From contig OZ252114.1 of assembly GCA_965248635.1 (NCBI GenBank), positions 3,410,001 to 3,474,000 on the forward strand: DNA of 64,000 nucleotides, written 5' to 3'. Every line of letters begins with the position of its first letter. Positions within the stretch are counted from its first letter, which is position 1. The DNA is from CBDAPI01 sp965248635. Its GTDB lineage: Bacteria > Acidobacteriota > UBA6911 > RPQK01 > CBDAPI01. Shown here in pieces: positions 54,766 to 63,631 of this stretch. Both the position numbers and the translations under genes were made by a program. The notes below the pieces were generated by a model. It was given only the letters and a program-made list of their open reading frames with translations. It did no database searches and was not told the DNA's origin.

Positions 54766-55996
54766 AGCGAAGACCCTCGACCGGGTTGAGTCGGGAGGCA
54801 GAGCGGGCCGGAAAGATTGTCGCCAGTGAGCTGATCAGCACGGCCATCACGGAAATCACGACAACGTCGGCCCAGCGCAATTCAAAGGGTACATAGGATA
54901 TGGAATAGACACTCTTGTCCAGCGCGATTATCTGGTAAGTCTCGAGATACCAGACCAGAGCGCAGCCCAGGATTGCCCCAATGCAGGTTCCAACCACGCC
55001 GATGATCACTCCCTGGAATAGAAAGATGCGGAGGATGGTTGAGGGAAGTCCGCCCATGGCCGCAATGACGGCAATGTCGCCTGTTTTTTCCATCACCATC
55101 ATGGTCAGGGTAATGATGATGTTCAAAGAGGCCACCATCACGATCAATCCGATGGCGATGAAGAGAGCCAGCTTCTCCAGTTGGAGGGCCGAAAAAAGAG
55201 GGCGGTTCAGCTCCATCCAGGTTCTGGTTGTGAACGTCTTCCCGGCCCGGGAACGGACCTCTTCAGCAGTCACATCTGCCTGATAGATGTCATGCAGCTG
55301 GAACTCGAGGGCTGAGACTTCTTGATCGGACATCCCTTCGAACAGCTGGGCCTCCCCCAGGGGAATCAGTGCCCAGTTGGCGTCAAACTCCCACAACCCC
55401 GATTTGAAGATAGCGGCAATCTTGAACCTCTGGCGGCGAACCGATCGGCCGATGCCAAAGGGAGCCAGCTCGCCTCTCATACCCAGAGCCACAACCTGAT
55501 CGCCCACCAACAGGCCCAGGGCCTCGGCCAGATCTTCTCCCACCATCATTGGGGGCACAGAGGACTGCTGACCAAAAGACGCAGCATCTCCCTCCGTAAT
55601 CTGACCCAGTAACCCTCCCATGAACTGAGGTCGTCCGGGATCGATGCCCCGTATGTAAACACCCTGTGATCGACCCAGGTCACTCTGGAGCAACGATTGA
55701 CTGTACACTGTGGGAGAAACGGCAGCCACGTTCTCGATCGCACCCAGTTGATCCGCCAGCGCGTCATATCCCTGGATGGCCCGGCTCTGGATCTGCAGAA
55801 GAGTGATGTGAGTCGTCGCGGACAGGATCCGCTCCTGAAACTCCTTCTGGAAGCCGCTGTTCAGTGCCAGAGCCACAATCAGCGCCATCACGCCGGCTGC
55901 CACTCCCACCATCGAGATCAGAGACACAATGGAAATGACAACCTGTTTGCGCCGGGCCAGCAGGTAGCGAATCGCGACAAAGAGTTCAAAGGGCAT
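54758..55996 (-). CDS. lolC: Lipoprotein-releasing permease LolC/LolE-like
   Basis: A 412-residue permease. The start MPFELFVAIRYLLARRKQ and first helix (SIVSLISMVGVAAGVMALIV) are typical of LolC/LolE. The periplasmic domain spans about residues 50-270 and is followed by three C-terminal helices (GLIVMVASLNIIITLTMMVM, with EKTGDIAVIAAMG after them, and ATIFPARSASRLNPVEGLRY). Only one permease gene is present, so a homodimeric LolF-type complex is likely. Its ATG lies one base from the lysS stop. Confidence 0.9.
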   Translation of the reverse strand: MPFELFVAIRYLLARRKQVVISIVSLISMVGVAAGVMALIVALALNSGFQKEFQERILSATTHITLLQIQSRAIQGYDALADQLGAIENVAAVSPTVYSQSLLQSDLGRSQGVYIRGIDPGRPQFMGGLLGQITEGDAASFGQQSSVPPMMVGEDLAEALGLLVGDQVVALGMRGELAPFGIGRSVRRQRFKIAAIFKSGLWEFDANWALIPLGEAQLFEGMSDQEVSALEFQLHDIYQADVTAEEVRSRAGKTFTTRTWMELNRPLFSALQLEKLALFIAIGLIVMVASLNIIITLTMMVMEKTGDIAVIAAMGGLPSTILRIFLFQGVIIGVVGTCIGAILGCALVWYLETYQIIALDKSVYSISYVPFELRWADVVVISVMAVLISSLATIFPARSASRLNPVEGLRYD

Positions 55997-55997
55997 G

Positions 55998-57518
55998 TCA
56001 GCTCCCCTCTTCGTCGGTGACCCTTCCGGTTTCAGGTCGCAGCTGGGGGAAGAGGATGACTTCGCGAATCGACCGGCGATCGGTCAGCAGCATGGTGAGA
56101 CGATCAATTCCCATTCCGAAGCCTCCCGTTGGAGGCAGTCCATAGGAGAGTGCCCGGACGTAATCTTCGTCCATGGCGTGGGCCTCCCGATCACCCTGCG
56201 CTCGCCGCTGAAGCTGTTCCTCAAAACGCCTCTTCTGTTCGGCCGGATCGTTCAGCTCACTATAGGCATTGGCCAGCTCGAACCTGCCGGCGTAGAGCTC
56301 AAAGCGTTCCACAAAGCGAGGATCCGCATCCTTCGTCTTGGCCAGAGGCGAAAGCTCCAGCGGGTAATCGAAGATGAAGGTCGGTTGAACGAGGTGAGGT
56401 TCGGCCACGGTTTCGAACAGTTCGGCCAGAAGCATTCCCCAGCTCGCTTCTCTCTGGATCTTCACCTCCTGCTGCTTCAGCAGCTCGCGAAGGTGAACCG
56501 GGTCGTCCAGTTCCTCTGGAGTTGGAGCAGGAGACTCGGGCCAGTACTCCCGAATGGCCTCCACCATGGACAGACGCCGATACTTCCCAAAATCGATCTC
56601 GTCTTCGCCGTAGGGGACCCGTGTCGACCCGGTCACCTGCTCCACGACCCCGGAGAGCATCTTCTTGGTCAGCTCCATCAGATCGTTATAGTCAACATAG
56701 GCCATGTAAAATTCCAGCATCGTAAACTCGGGATTGTGCTGGGTCGAGATACCTTCATTGCGGAAGTTTCTGTTGATCTCGTAAACCCGGTCTAGCCCAC
56801 CCACGGTCAACCGTTTCAGGTAGAGTTCAGGCGCCACTCTCAAGAAAAGAGGAATGCCGAGAGCCTCATGAAAGGTCTTGAAGGGCCGGGCCGTCGCACC
56901 TCCTGCCAGAGGCTGCATCATGGGTGTTTCGACCTCCAGAAAGCCCTGTTCATCCAAGAATCTGCGGATTTCACGAATGATGTGACTTCGCCTGACAAAG
57001 ACCTCTCGGACTTCGGGGTTGGCAATCAGATCCAGGTAGCGCTGCCGAAATCGTAGCTCCACATCAGTCAGACCGTGCCATTTCTCGGGCAGAGGCAGCA
57101 GCGCCTTGGCCAGAAGATCGATCCGCTGGACAGAAATGCTGAGTTCACCCATTCGGGTTCGAAAGACTTTCCCGCTGACCCCGATGAGGTCGCCGATTTC
57201 GAGCAAGCGGTAAAGCTGGTAGTTCTCACTCCCCACCTGGTCCTCTCGGACATAGAGTTGAATCCTGCTGCCCTGACCTGCCAGGTCGGCAAAGCCGACT
57301 TTCCCATGTCCTCGCATGGAGACAATTCTTCCGGCCGTCTGGACTTGAACCTCTTCCCCCTCCAGCTCATCGCTGCTCTTAGAGGAAAACTGCTGCACCA
57401 GATCGGTCACTTCGTGAGTCCGATCGTAGCGATGGGGATACGGGTCGTAGCCCAGCCGTTTTACTTCGGCCAGCTTTCGAAGTCTCTGCTCCACAGGGTC
57501 AGTGGCGCCCTTATCCAT
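55998..57518 (-). CDS. lysS: Lysyl-tRNA synthetase, class II
   Basis: A 506-residue class II synthetase. The N-terminal OB-fold anticodon-binding domain spans about residues 50-160 (AGRIVSMRGHGKVGFADLAG). Class II motif 1 lies near FLEVETPMMQPLAGGATAR, motif 2 is YEINRNFRNEGISTQHNPEF and motif 3 is PTGGFGMGIDRLTMLLTDR. Length and motifs fit a functional LysRS. It overlaps nusB by eight bases and is followed one base later by lolC, an arrangement I consider common in acidobacteria. Confidence 0.96.
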   Translation of the reverse strand: MDKGATDPVEQRLRKLAEVKRLGYDPYPHRYDRTHEVTDLVQQFSSKSSDELEGEEVQVQTAGRIVSMRGHGKVGFADLAGQGSRIQLYVREDQVGSENYQLYRLLEIGDLIGVSGKVFRTRMGELSISVQRIDLLAKALLPLPEKWHGLTDVELRFRQRYLDLIANPEVREVFVRRSHIIREIRRFLDEQGFLEVETPMMQPLAGGATARPFKTFHEALGIPLFLRVAPELYLKRLTVGGLDRVYEINRNFRNEGISTQHNPEFTMLEFYMAYVDYNDLMELTKKMLSGVVEQVTGSTRVPYGEDEIDFGKYRRLSMVEAIREYWPESPAPTPEELDDPVHLRELLKQQEVKIQREASWGMLLAELFETVAEPHLVQPTFIFDYPLELSPLAKTKDADPRFVERFELYAGRFELANAYSELNDPAEQKRRFEEQLQRRAQGDREAHAMDEDYVRALSYGLPPTGGFGMGIDRLTMLLTDRRSIREVILFPQLRPETGRVTDEEGS

Positions 57519-57933
57519 TTGATTGGCCCTCTCCCGCAGCTTCCAGGTCCTTATGGATTGCGTCCAGGATACCGTTCACGAATTCTGTTGCTTCGTCTCC
57601 GCTGTACTTGCGAGCCACTTCGATGGCTTCGTCAATGACAACCACCCGGGGAGTTTCCGCGAATAGAAATTCTGCAATCGCCATTCTCAGAATGTTTCGA
57701 TCCACAGTGGCCATCCGCTCCAGCTTCCAGTTGCTGGCGTGTTTTCGAATCAACAGGTCGATTTGGGTCTCATTCTCCACATAGCGGTCGTGCAGGAACT
57801 GGGCAAAGTCCCGAGTCTCCGAGTCAACCTTCCTGGATTCCCAGATCAGTTCCTCGCTGTCCCCGGGATCGGAGAACTCGCTTCGGAAGAGTAGCTGAAG
57901 AGCGTACTCTCGGCCCTTTCGCCGACTTCCCAT
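57511..57933 (-). CDS. nusB: Transcription antitermination factor NusB
   Basis: A 140-residue all-helical protein that acts in rRNA antitermination with NusE. GSRRKGREYALQLLFRSEF starts the family pattern; NWKLERMATVDRNILRMAIAE and RVVVIDEAIEVARKYSGDEA are the conserved core helices, ending at NGILDAIHKDL. It starts three bases after the ribH stop, matching the widespread ribH-nusB gene pair. Confidence 0.95.
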   Translation of the reverse strand: MGSRRKGREYALQLLFRSEFSDPGDSEELIWESRKVDSETRDFAQFLHDRYVENETQIDLLIRKHASNWKLERMATVDRNILRMAIAEFLFAETPRVVVIDEAIEVARKYSGDEATEFVNGILDAIHKDLEAAGEGQSNG

Positions 57934-57936
57934 GGA

Positions 57937-58428
57937 CTACTCGGGCTCCAGTTGCTTCATTGCCTGCACCATCTGCAGAGCCGCCTGCACGGCTTCTGCG
58001 CCCTTGTTGCCGTGCCTTCCGCCGGCGCGATCCAGGGCCTGCTCGAGGTTTTGGGCCGTCAGCACACCGAAAGCAACCGGTACTTCACACTCGAGTCCGA
58101 CCTGCCCGATTTCCCGGCTCACCTGGGCGGCGAGGTAATGATAGTGATCGCTTTCTCCCTGAATCAGGGCACCCAGGCAGACCACGGCATCAGGACGGGC
58201 CGTTCGTATCAGCACCCGGGCAGCGAGCGGTAGTTCGAAGCTACCCGGAACCCGGACTTCCTTCACGTTCTCGCCGGGGATTCCAATTCGAGCGAGTTCC
58301 TCCCGGGCTCCTGCCAGCAGGCGCCTGGTCACGTCAGAATTGAAGAGTGAAACCACGATTCCGATCTTCAGGCGGGAGGGGTCGAGGTCGAAAGGAGCAA
58401 CTTCCTTGCTCTCCTCACGTTGAACCAC
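57937..58428 (-). CDS. ribH: 6,7-dimethyl-8-ribityllumazine synthase
   Basis: A 163-residue lumazine synthase of riboflavin synthesis, which forms icosahedral or pentameric shells. KIGIVVSLFNSDVTRRLLAG begins the fold; VRVPGSFELPLAARVLI and AVVCLGALIQGESDHYHYLA carry the substrate-binding and catalytic residues (His in DHYHY). VPVAFGVLTAQNLEQALDRA completes the motif set. It is paired with nusB; other riboflavin genes are not in the window. Confidence 0.96.
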   Translation of the reverse strand: MVQREESKEVAPFDLDPSRLKIGIVVSLFNSDVTRRLLAGAREELARIGIPGENVKEVRVPGSFELPLAARVLIRTARPDAVVCLGALIQGESDHYHYLAAQVSREIGQVGLECEVPVAFGVLTAQNLEQALDRAGGRHGNKGAEAVQAALQMVQAMKQLEPE

Positions 58429-58452
58429 TTTTGTCCTTTGCTGTCCGGTTGT

Positions 58453-59016
58453 TCAGGAACTCTTTCCGGTCCCGGCAAAATCGCCGAGATGGCTTGCCCG
58501 AGAGAGATAGTGTAAACCGGATATCAAAGTCAAAGCGAGTGTGGCGACAAAGATAGGGTCGAGTGGAATCGGGGTCGGGATTCCTGCGTTCGAGACCAGA
58601 ACCAGGAATACACTCAAGATCTGAAACGAGGTAGCCGACTTTCCCCAGATCGAGGGGGGGAAAATGTGCGTACCCCGCAGCCAGACCACCAGAATGGCTC
58701 CCAGCACGAGAAGCAGGTCACGGCCGATCACGGTGACGGTCAACCAGAGGGGTATCCGAAAAGGCCCGGTGGTCCCGGGCAGGCTGAGAACGAGAAGCGC
58801 GCTGACCAGCAGGAACTTGTCGGCCAGCGGGTCGAGTGCCATCCCCAGTTCGCTCTGCTGCCTCCAACGCCGGGCAATCCATCCATCCAGCAGATCACTC
58901 AATCCTGCGGCCACAAAGGTGAGCAGCGCCGCGATCGCGGCACCCCTCAAGATCAGGAGAACCAGGACTGGAACCAGCAGGATGCGGAGAACCGTCAGAC
59001 TGGTGGCATAACTCAT
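58453..59016 (-). CDS. pgsA: CDP-diacylglycerol-glycerol-3-phosphate phosphatidyltransferase
   Basis: A 187-residue membrane enzyme that makes phosphatidylglycerol phosphate. The CDP-alcohol phosphotransferase motif is complete: LSDLLDGWIARRWRQQ with SELGMALDPLADKFLL, giving the D..DG..AR and G...D...D pattern. About five membrane helices are visible. I placed the start at the ATG at 59016 (MSYATSLTVLRI); the open frame extends to 59283 but runs into the promoter of the divergent gene. It could be another CDP-alcohol transferase, but length and motif fit PgsA. Confidence 0.85.
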   Translation of the reverse strand: MSYATSLTVLRILLVPVLVLLILRGAAIAALLTFVAAGLSDLLDGWIARRWRQQSELGMALDPLADKFLLVSALLVLSLPGTTGPFRIPLWLTVTVIGRDLLLVLGAILVVWLRGTHIFPPSIWGKSATSFQILSVFLVLVSNAGIPTPIPLDPIFVATLALTLISGLHYLSRASHLGDFAGTGKSS

Positions 59017-59224
59017 AAGCCTCGGGTAGTAAAGCGCAGCAACAGTTGACTGCGAGCAGCTGAAAATTCTGGCAGGCAGTCCGATTCGAGTCAAGAGCGT
59101 GATGGTTGTCGTAAAGCAACTTTTCGTGCCTCTTCGCAAACTCAGGAAGTACCGGGGGCCGGAGGATGCTAGAATTCGCTGAAACTCTTGATTGAATACT
59201 GAAACCAAACCAGGAGCACCAAGC

Positions 59225-61179
59225 ATGCGATTGAAACTCTTTCTTCTTGCCGCCACCCTGCTGACGCCCCCGGTGCTGGCCACTTCTTACGTCATGATGC
59301 GCCACGACGTGCTGACCGACCAGGCCCGGCTGGTTCTGGTGGGCAGCGTCGAGCGGGTGGAGAGTATTTCGGCCGATCCACCCTACACGCGGTACCACAT
59401 CCGCCCGGAGCGCCTTCTCAAAGGCCAGCCTGATGGGGAGACGGTTGCCGTGGACGTTCTGGGAGGGGTCTATCCCGATGGGAGTCGACTGATCCTGTCG
59501 GGAGCCATCTCATTTGCCTCCCGGGATCGGCTGATTCTTTTTCTGGTACCCAGAAGCAAGGGCTCCTACGGAGTGCTTCATCTGGGCCTGGGAGCCTTCC
59601 GGCAGCTGACGGTTGGAAATCGGAAGATCGCCCGTCGTTTCCTTGGCGACGCCATCGAAATTGGTTCCAGCGCCAGCGACTCCGAGCGGTTTCACCAGCC
59701 GCGCGATTTTGAGGAGTTTGTGAATTGGCTGCAGGACTATTCCACTGGATCCAGACGACAGATGGACTACTTTGTCAAGGCGTCCGAGATACAGATTCCG
59801 GCGACTTCGGCTTTTCGATTGGTTAATCAGCCCGGAAGACACGACAAATTCGACAAGGAAGCGAAACGGTAGAGTGGGTGGCCTTCCAGGGAGGCCAGCC
59901 CGGCCTGACCGGTGGAGGAACCGCGGAGTTGGAAGCCGCCTTCGAAGCCTGGAATGCAGACTTGAACACGAACATCAATCAGGCGCTGGTCGGCACGACA
60001 GCCTCGAATCCGGGGCTACCGGAGGTAGGACCGGGACCGGGGGACGGGGAGAACAACATTTCCTTTGGTGATCCGATGAACGAAGTCGATGGCACATACA
60101 CCTGCCCCGGAGGAGGGGTCCTGGGCCTCGGCGGAGCTGTGGCGGGCACACCCCTTCATGTCCATAAGGGTCAGGAATTCTTCACGATCCTGGAAACGTT
60201 TGTAATCATGAACGATGGTGTGGAATGCAGCTTCGGCGGCGCAGGTGGGCCCGTGTTATCCGCCGAAGTCTACGGTCACGAAATTGGGCACTCATTGAGC
60301 GTTGGCCACTCTTGCGGCCAGTTCATGGCCTGCACTGATCCGGTGAAGGACGATGCTTTGATGCGAGCCCAGGCTCATAACGACGGTCGGGGCGCTCGGT
60401 TGGGAATTGATGATCGTCTGGCCATTGCCCAACTCTACCCCAACTCCACCGAAGACTTCGCCCAGGCCATCTTCCCCCAGTACATCAACGGTGACATCAG
60501 TGGTGTTCCCAACAGCACTCGCGTCGTGGCCCGCAACAACGGCACTCAAACCGACAGCGGCCGCATCAACTTCCAGGATGCAGCCGGGAATCCACAGGCG
60601 GTCCCGGTCAGTATCTCGGGCAGTGCGCCGGCAGGAGCCAGTACCTTTGTAAACTTCAACATCCCGCCGGGAGGCGTCTTCGATGTTGAGACCGCAGGCA
60701 CAGGGGCCCTGGTATTCGGAAGTATCGAGGTCACTTCCAACCTGGGGTCCGGCTCTAGACTGGAAGCAACCGAAGCGTTCTCCGTCCTGGGGAACTTCGT
60801 TTCCGTGCCCAGTGCCACTCTGGCCGCTGTCCAGCAGGTTTTCGTGAGCGTCAACGCAGGAGAGAATACGGGCTTCGCCGCCTACAACCCGAACCCCACC
60901 GCGGTGGACATGAACATCCGCATGATCGACGACGACGGCAACGAACGGGCCGAGACGGATTTGTCGCTCGATCCAGGGGAACGGATCGCCATCTTCGTGA
61001 ATGAAGCGGCCCTCTTTCAGGCCTTTCTGAACAGCGTTGGAAATATCTTCACCGGAACGATGACGATCAGTACCGTCAACGGAGAAGTCCTGGCCATCCT
61101 GGGGCTCTTGCAGAAGGCCGGCTCGGGGGCGCTGATCGCTGTCGAGACCAGCACCAATGCACCCCATCCGGAGCCCTAG
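59225..61179 (+). pseudogene. Matrixin-like secreted metalloprotease, frameshifted near 59855
   Basis: About 650 residues if repaired. AGGAG precedes the ATG at 59225, and a signal peptide (MRLKLFLLAATLLTPPVLA) follows. The first frame ends at a TAG at 59870-59872. The protease part continues in the next frame with VEWVAFQGGQPGLTGGGTAE, and inserting one G near 59858 restores the frame. The zinc site is YGHEIGHSLSVGHSC near residue 355 of the repaired protein, the HExxHxxxxxH pattern of matrixins. The C-terminal 230 residues look like secreted beta-sandwich tail domains. The stop TAG sits at the IS630 target site. Confidence 0.65.
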
Positions 61180-61181
61180 TA

Positions 61182-62326
61182 CTTAACAGCATTAATACGC
61201 AGAATCATATGTTAGAATTGCCTCCAGTTCTCTTCCAGGGCACACTGGAGGCAAAGCATGGGGCGAGCGACCGAAATCATATTGACCGAGGAGGAAGAGG
61301 AGAAGCCTCGCGGCTGGCTCCGTTCGGGAACGACCGAGTATAGGCTGGTCCATCGAGCCCGCATCATTCTGGAGGCCGCGGCCGGGAAAACGACTCAGGA
61401 GGTCGCGAAACAATTGAAGATCTGGCCTTCACAGGTCAGCAAGTGGCGCAAGCGGTTCGCGGCCCAAAGGACACAAGGGCTGCAGGACGCGCCGCGCAGC
61501 GGAAAGCCCCGCCGCTACGACGAGACAACGGAGGAGAGAATTCTGGCGGCTCTGGACGAAAAGCCTCCCCGTGGCTACGCAACGTGGAACGGCCGCCTGC
61601 TGGCTGAACACCTGGGTGATGTCAGCCGAGATCAGGTCTGGAGAGTCCTGCAGCACCACCGGATCTCTCTGCAGCGGCGCCGCAGCTGGTGCTTGAGCAC
61701 CGATCCGGAGTTTGCCCGCAAAGCGGCCGACATTGTAGGGCTTTATCTTGCCCCGCCCGAAAACGCCGTCGTACTGTGCATCGACGAAAAACCACACATT
61801 CAAGCACTGGAACGATCTCAGGGGTGGCTGAAGCTGCCCAACGGAAAGGCTATCACGGGAGAGAATCACCGATACAAACGCAACGGCACGACCACCCTGT
61901 TTGGAGCCCTGGAAGTGGCCACGGGACTGGTCAAGATTGGTCACTACAAACGACGCAGGCGTCGCGAGTTCCTGGACTTCATGAACCAAGTAGTGGCCGA
62001 TTATCCGGACCGTGAGATCCATGTGATCCTCGATAACCTGAGCACGCACAAGCCCAAAAACGACCGCTGGCTGGCTCGACACGACAACGTGCGCTTTCAT
62101 TTCACGCCGACCAATGCCTGCTTTACCAACCAGATTGAAATCTGGTTCAGCCTCTTGAGCCGGGGAGCCATTCAGGGTGCCAGTTTCACTTCGCCCCGAG
62201 AATTGCGCAATGCTATTGACGAATTCGTGCAGGTCTGGAACCCGCAGGCCGCACCCTTCGAATGGACCAAGGCCGTGGTTCATCCCAAGGGTTTCAAATC
62301 TAATTACTCGGATTTACGCGGTTAAG
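61182..62326 (+). mobile_element. IS630-family insertion sequence
   Basis: A 1145-bp element flanked by TA (61180-61181 and 62327-62328), the target preferred by IS630/Tc1 elements. Terminal repeats begin CTTAACAGCATTAATACG and CTTAACCGCGTAAATCCG and stay similar for about 26 bases. The empty site would read CCCTAGTACTAGGG, a perfect palindrome directly after the protease stop codon. Alternatively the terminal repeats extend eight bases further out. Confidence 0.85.
61258..62325 (+). CDS. IS630-family transposase
   Basis: A 355-residue transposase with an N-terminal helix-turn-helix (KTTQEVAKQLKIWPSQVSKW) and a second winged-helix segment (GYATWNGRLLAEHLGDVSRD). The catalytic triad lies in VVLCIDEKPHIQAL (Asp near 175), IHVILDNLSTHKPK (Asp near 261) and ACFTNQIEIWFSLL (Glu near 298). 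The frame is intact. It is a single copy in this window. Confidence 0.94.
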   Translation: MGRATEIILTEEEEEKPRGWLRSGTTEYRLVHRARIILEAAAGKTTQEVAKQLKIWPSQVSKWRKRFAAQRTQGLQDAPRSGKPRRYDETTEERILAALDEKPPRGYATWNGRLLAEHLGDVSRDQVWRVLQHHRISLQRRRSWCLSTDPEFARKAADIVGLYLAPPENAVVLCIDEKPHIQALERSQGWLKLPNGKAITGENHRYKRNGTTTLFGALEVATGLVKIGHYKRRRRREFLDFMNQVVADYPDREIHVILDNLSTHKPKNDRWLARHDNVRFHFTPTNACFTNQIEIWFSLLSRGAIQGASFTSPRELRNAIDEFVQVWNPQAAPFEWTKAVVHPKGFKSNYSDLRG

Positions 62327-62336
62327 TACTAGGGAG

Positions 62337-62371
62337 ACGTTCCAAGTTCCACGTTCCAAGTTCCACGTTCG
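62337..62371. repeat. Heptamer repeat, five exact-register units
   Basis: ACGTTCC and AAGTTCC alternate (units at 62337, 62344, 62351 and 62358), then ACGTTCG. This is the most regular array in the window. It starts nine bases after the IS630 target duplication and precedes the aldo/keto reductase gene. Confidence 0.7.
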
Positions 62372-62436
62372 GAATCTTGAAAGTGGGGGCCTCAGGGACC
62401 CGACCGTGAGGGAGGGGAGCTCCCGAAGGAATCACC

Positions 62437-63459
62437 ATGAACCCAACAGAAAAACGAAAGCTTGGACGGACCGACGTTGAACTCACTCAATTCGGCTTTG
62501 GAGGGGCTCCCATCGGGGAACTCTTCGTACGCGTCAGCGACGAAGATGCCCAGGCCACCCAGCAGGCCGCCTGGGATCGCGGTGTCCGCTACTTCGATAC
62601 CTCTCCCTGGTACGGACTGGGCCTGAGCGAGCACCGGGTGGGCCGCTTTCTGGCACAGCAAGGAAGGGATGACTTTGTCATTTCGACCAAGGTGGGCCGC
62701 ATCCTCAGACCGCCCTCCGATCCGGCCGTTCTCGAGGACTCCCCCTGGATTGGGGGCCTTCCCTTCGAGCCTGTCTTTGACTATGGCTACGATGCCATCA
62801 TGCGCTCCTTTGAAGACAGCCTGCAGCGGCTCGGGTTGAATCGAATCGATCTGCTTCTCATCCACGACCTTGATTTCCTGTACCACCAGACGGAAGCCCT
62901 CCTGGGGGCTCATCTCGCCCTCCTGGCGGCCAGTGGATGGAGGGCGCTGGATGACCTTCGAAGCGCCGGCGTTATCGGTGGAGTCGGCGTCGGGATCAAC
63001 CAGGGAGGGATGATCCCCAGATTTCTCGACCTGGTGGACCTGGACTTCTTTCTGGTCGCGATGCCCTACACCCTGATGGAACAAGATGTTCTGGACGACG
63101 AGTTTCCCCTTTGCCAGGAGCGCGATGTGGGAATCGTCATTGGAGCCGTCTTCAGTTCCGGGATTCTGGTCACGGGAGCCGTCGAGGGTGCCAAGCACAA
63201 CTATGCGGACGCCACACCCGAGGATCTGGAGAAAGTTCGCCGCATGGAAGCTGTGTGCGGAAGTCATGGGGTCCCGCTGCCGGCGGCGGCCCTGCAGTTT
63301 CCCTTTGGCCAACCCTGTGTGGCCAGTGTCATACCGGGAGCCTTCCAGCCCGCGCACGTAGAGCAGAACATTGCTCACTTTCAGCACGACATTCCGCCGG
63401 ACCTGTGGCAAGAGCTGAAAGCCGAGAACCTGATCCGCCCGGACGCGCCCGTTCCCTGA
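62437..63459 (+). CDS. Aldo/keto reductase, aldose dehydrogenase-like
   Basis: A 340-residue TIM-barrel oxidoreductase. RKLGRTDVELTQFGFGGAPI begins the fold; GVRYFDTSPWYGLGLSEHRV carries the catalytic Asp and Tyr, DFVISTKVGRIL the Lys and DLLLIHDLDF the His. The pattern resembles D-threo-aldose 1-dehydrogenase/L-fucose dehydrogenase and pyridoxal dehydrogenase types, which oxidise sugars or related alcohols with NAD(P). A ribosome binding site GGAGGGGAG precedes the ATG by about 20 bases, so initiation is uncertain but homology fits. It is unrelated to the truncated reductase at 9312. Confidence 0.87.
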   Translation: MNPTEKRKLGRTDVELTQFGFGGAPIGELFVRVSDEDAQATQQAAWDRGVRYFDTSPWYGLGLSEHRVGRFLAQQGRDDFVISTKVGRILRPPSDPAVLEDSPWIGGLPFEPVFDYGYDAIMRSFEDSLQRLGLNRIDLLLIHDLDFLYHQTEALLGAHLALLAASGWRALDDLRSAGVIGGVGVGINQGGMIPRFLDLVDLDFFLVAMPYTLMEQDVLDDEFPLCQERDVGIVIGAVFSSGILVTGAVEGAKHNYADATPEDLEKVRRMEAVCGSHGVPLPAAALQFPFGQPCVASVIPGAFQPAHVEQNIAHFQHDIPPDLWQELKAENLIRPDAPVP

Positions 63460-63585
63460 TCACTTCCGAGGGGGGCGCACCGGCTGCTCCCGATCTTGGG
63501 TTCGCCCTTTCCAGGCTCAGTTCTATTGGCTACTAGGAAGTCTGCATTTCTACTCTCGGAGAGAAACTCGGCCGGAACGAGGAGT

Positions 63586-63614
63586 GGACCCGCTGCGGGT
63601 GCTCGTGCGGGTCC
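63586..63614. terminator. Hairpin between convergent genes
   Basis: GGACCCGC at 63586-63593 pairs perfectly with GCGGGTCC at 63607-63614 over a 13-base loop. It lies between the aldo/keto reductase stop and the stop of the minus-strand gene. No T-tract follows, so the terminator call is tentative. Confidence 0.4.
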
Positions 63615-63631
63615 GCTCTCGAAGCACCTGC

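Noticed and set aside
375..62371. CRISPR array in the repeated intergenic regions
   Set aside because: Units are 7 bases long, variable and contiguous without unique spacers, and no cas gene is present.
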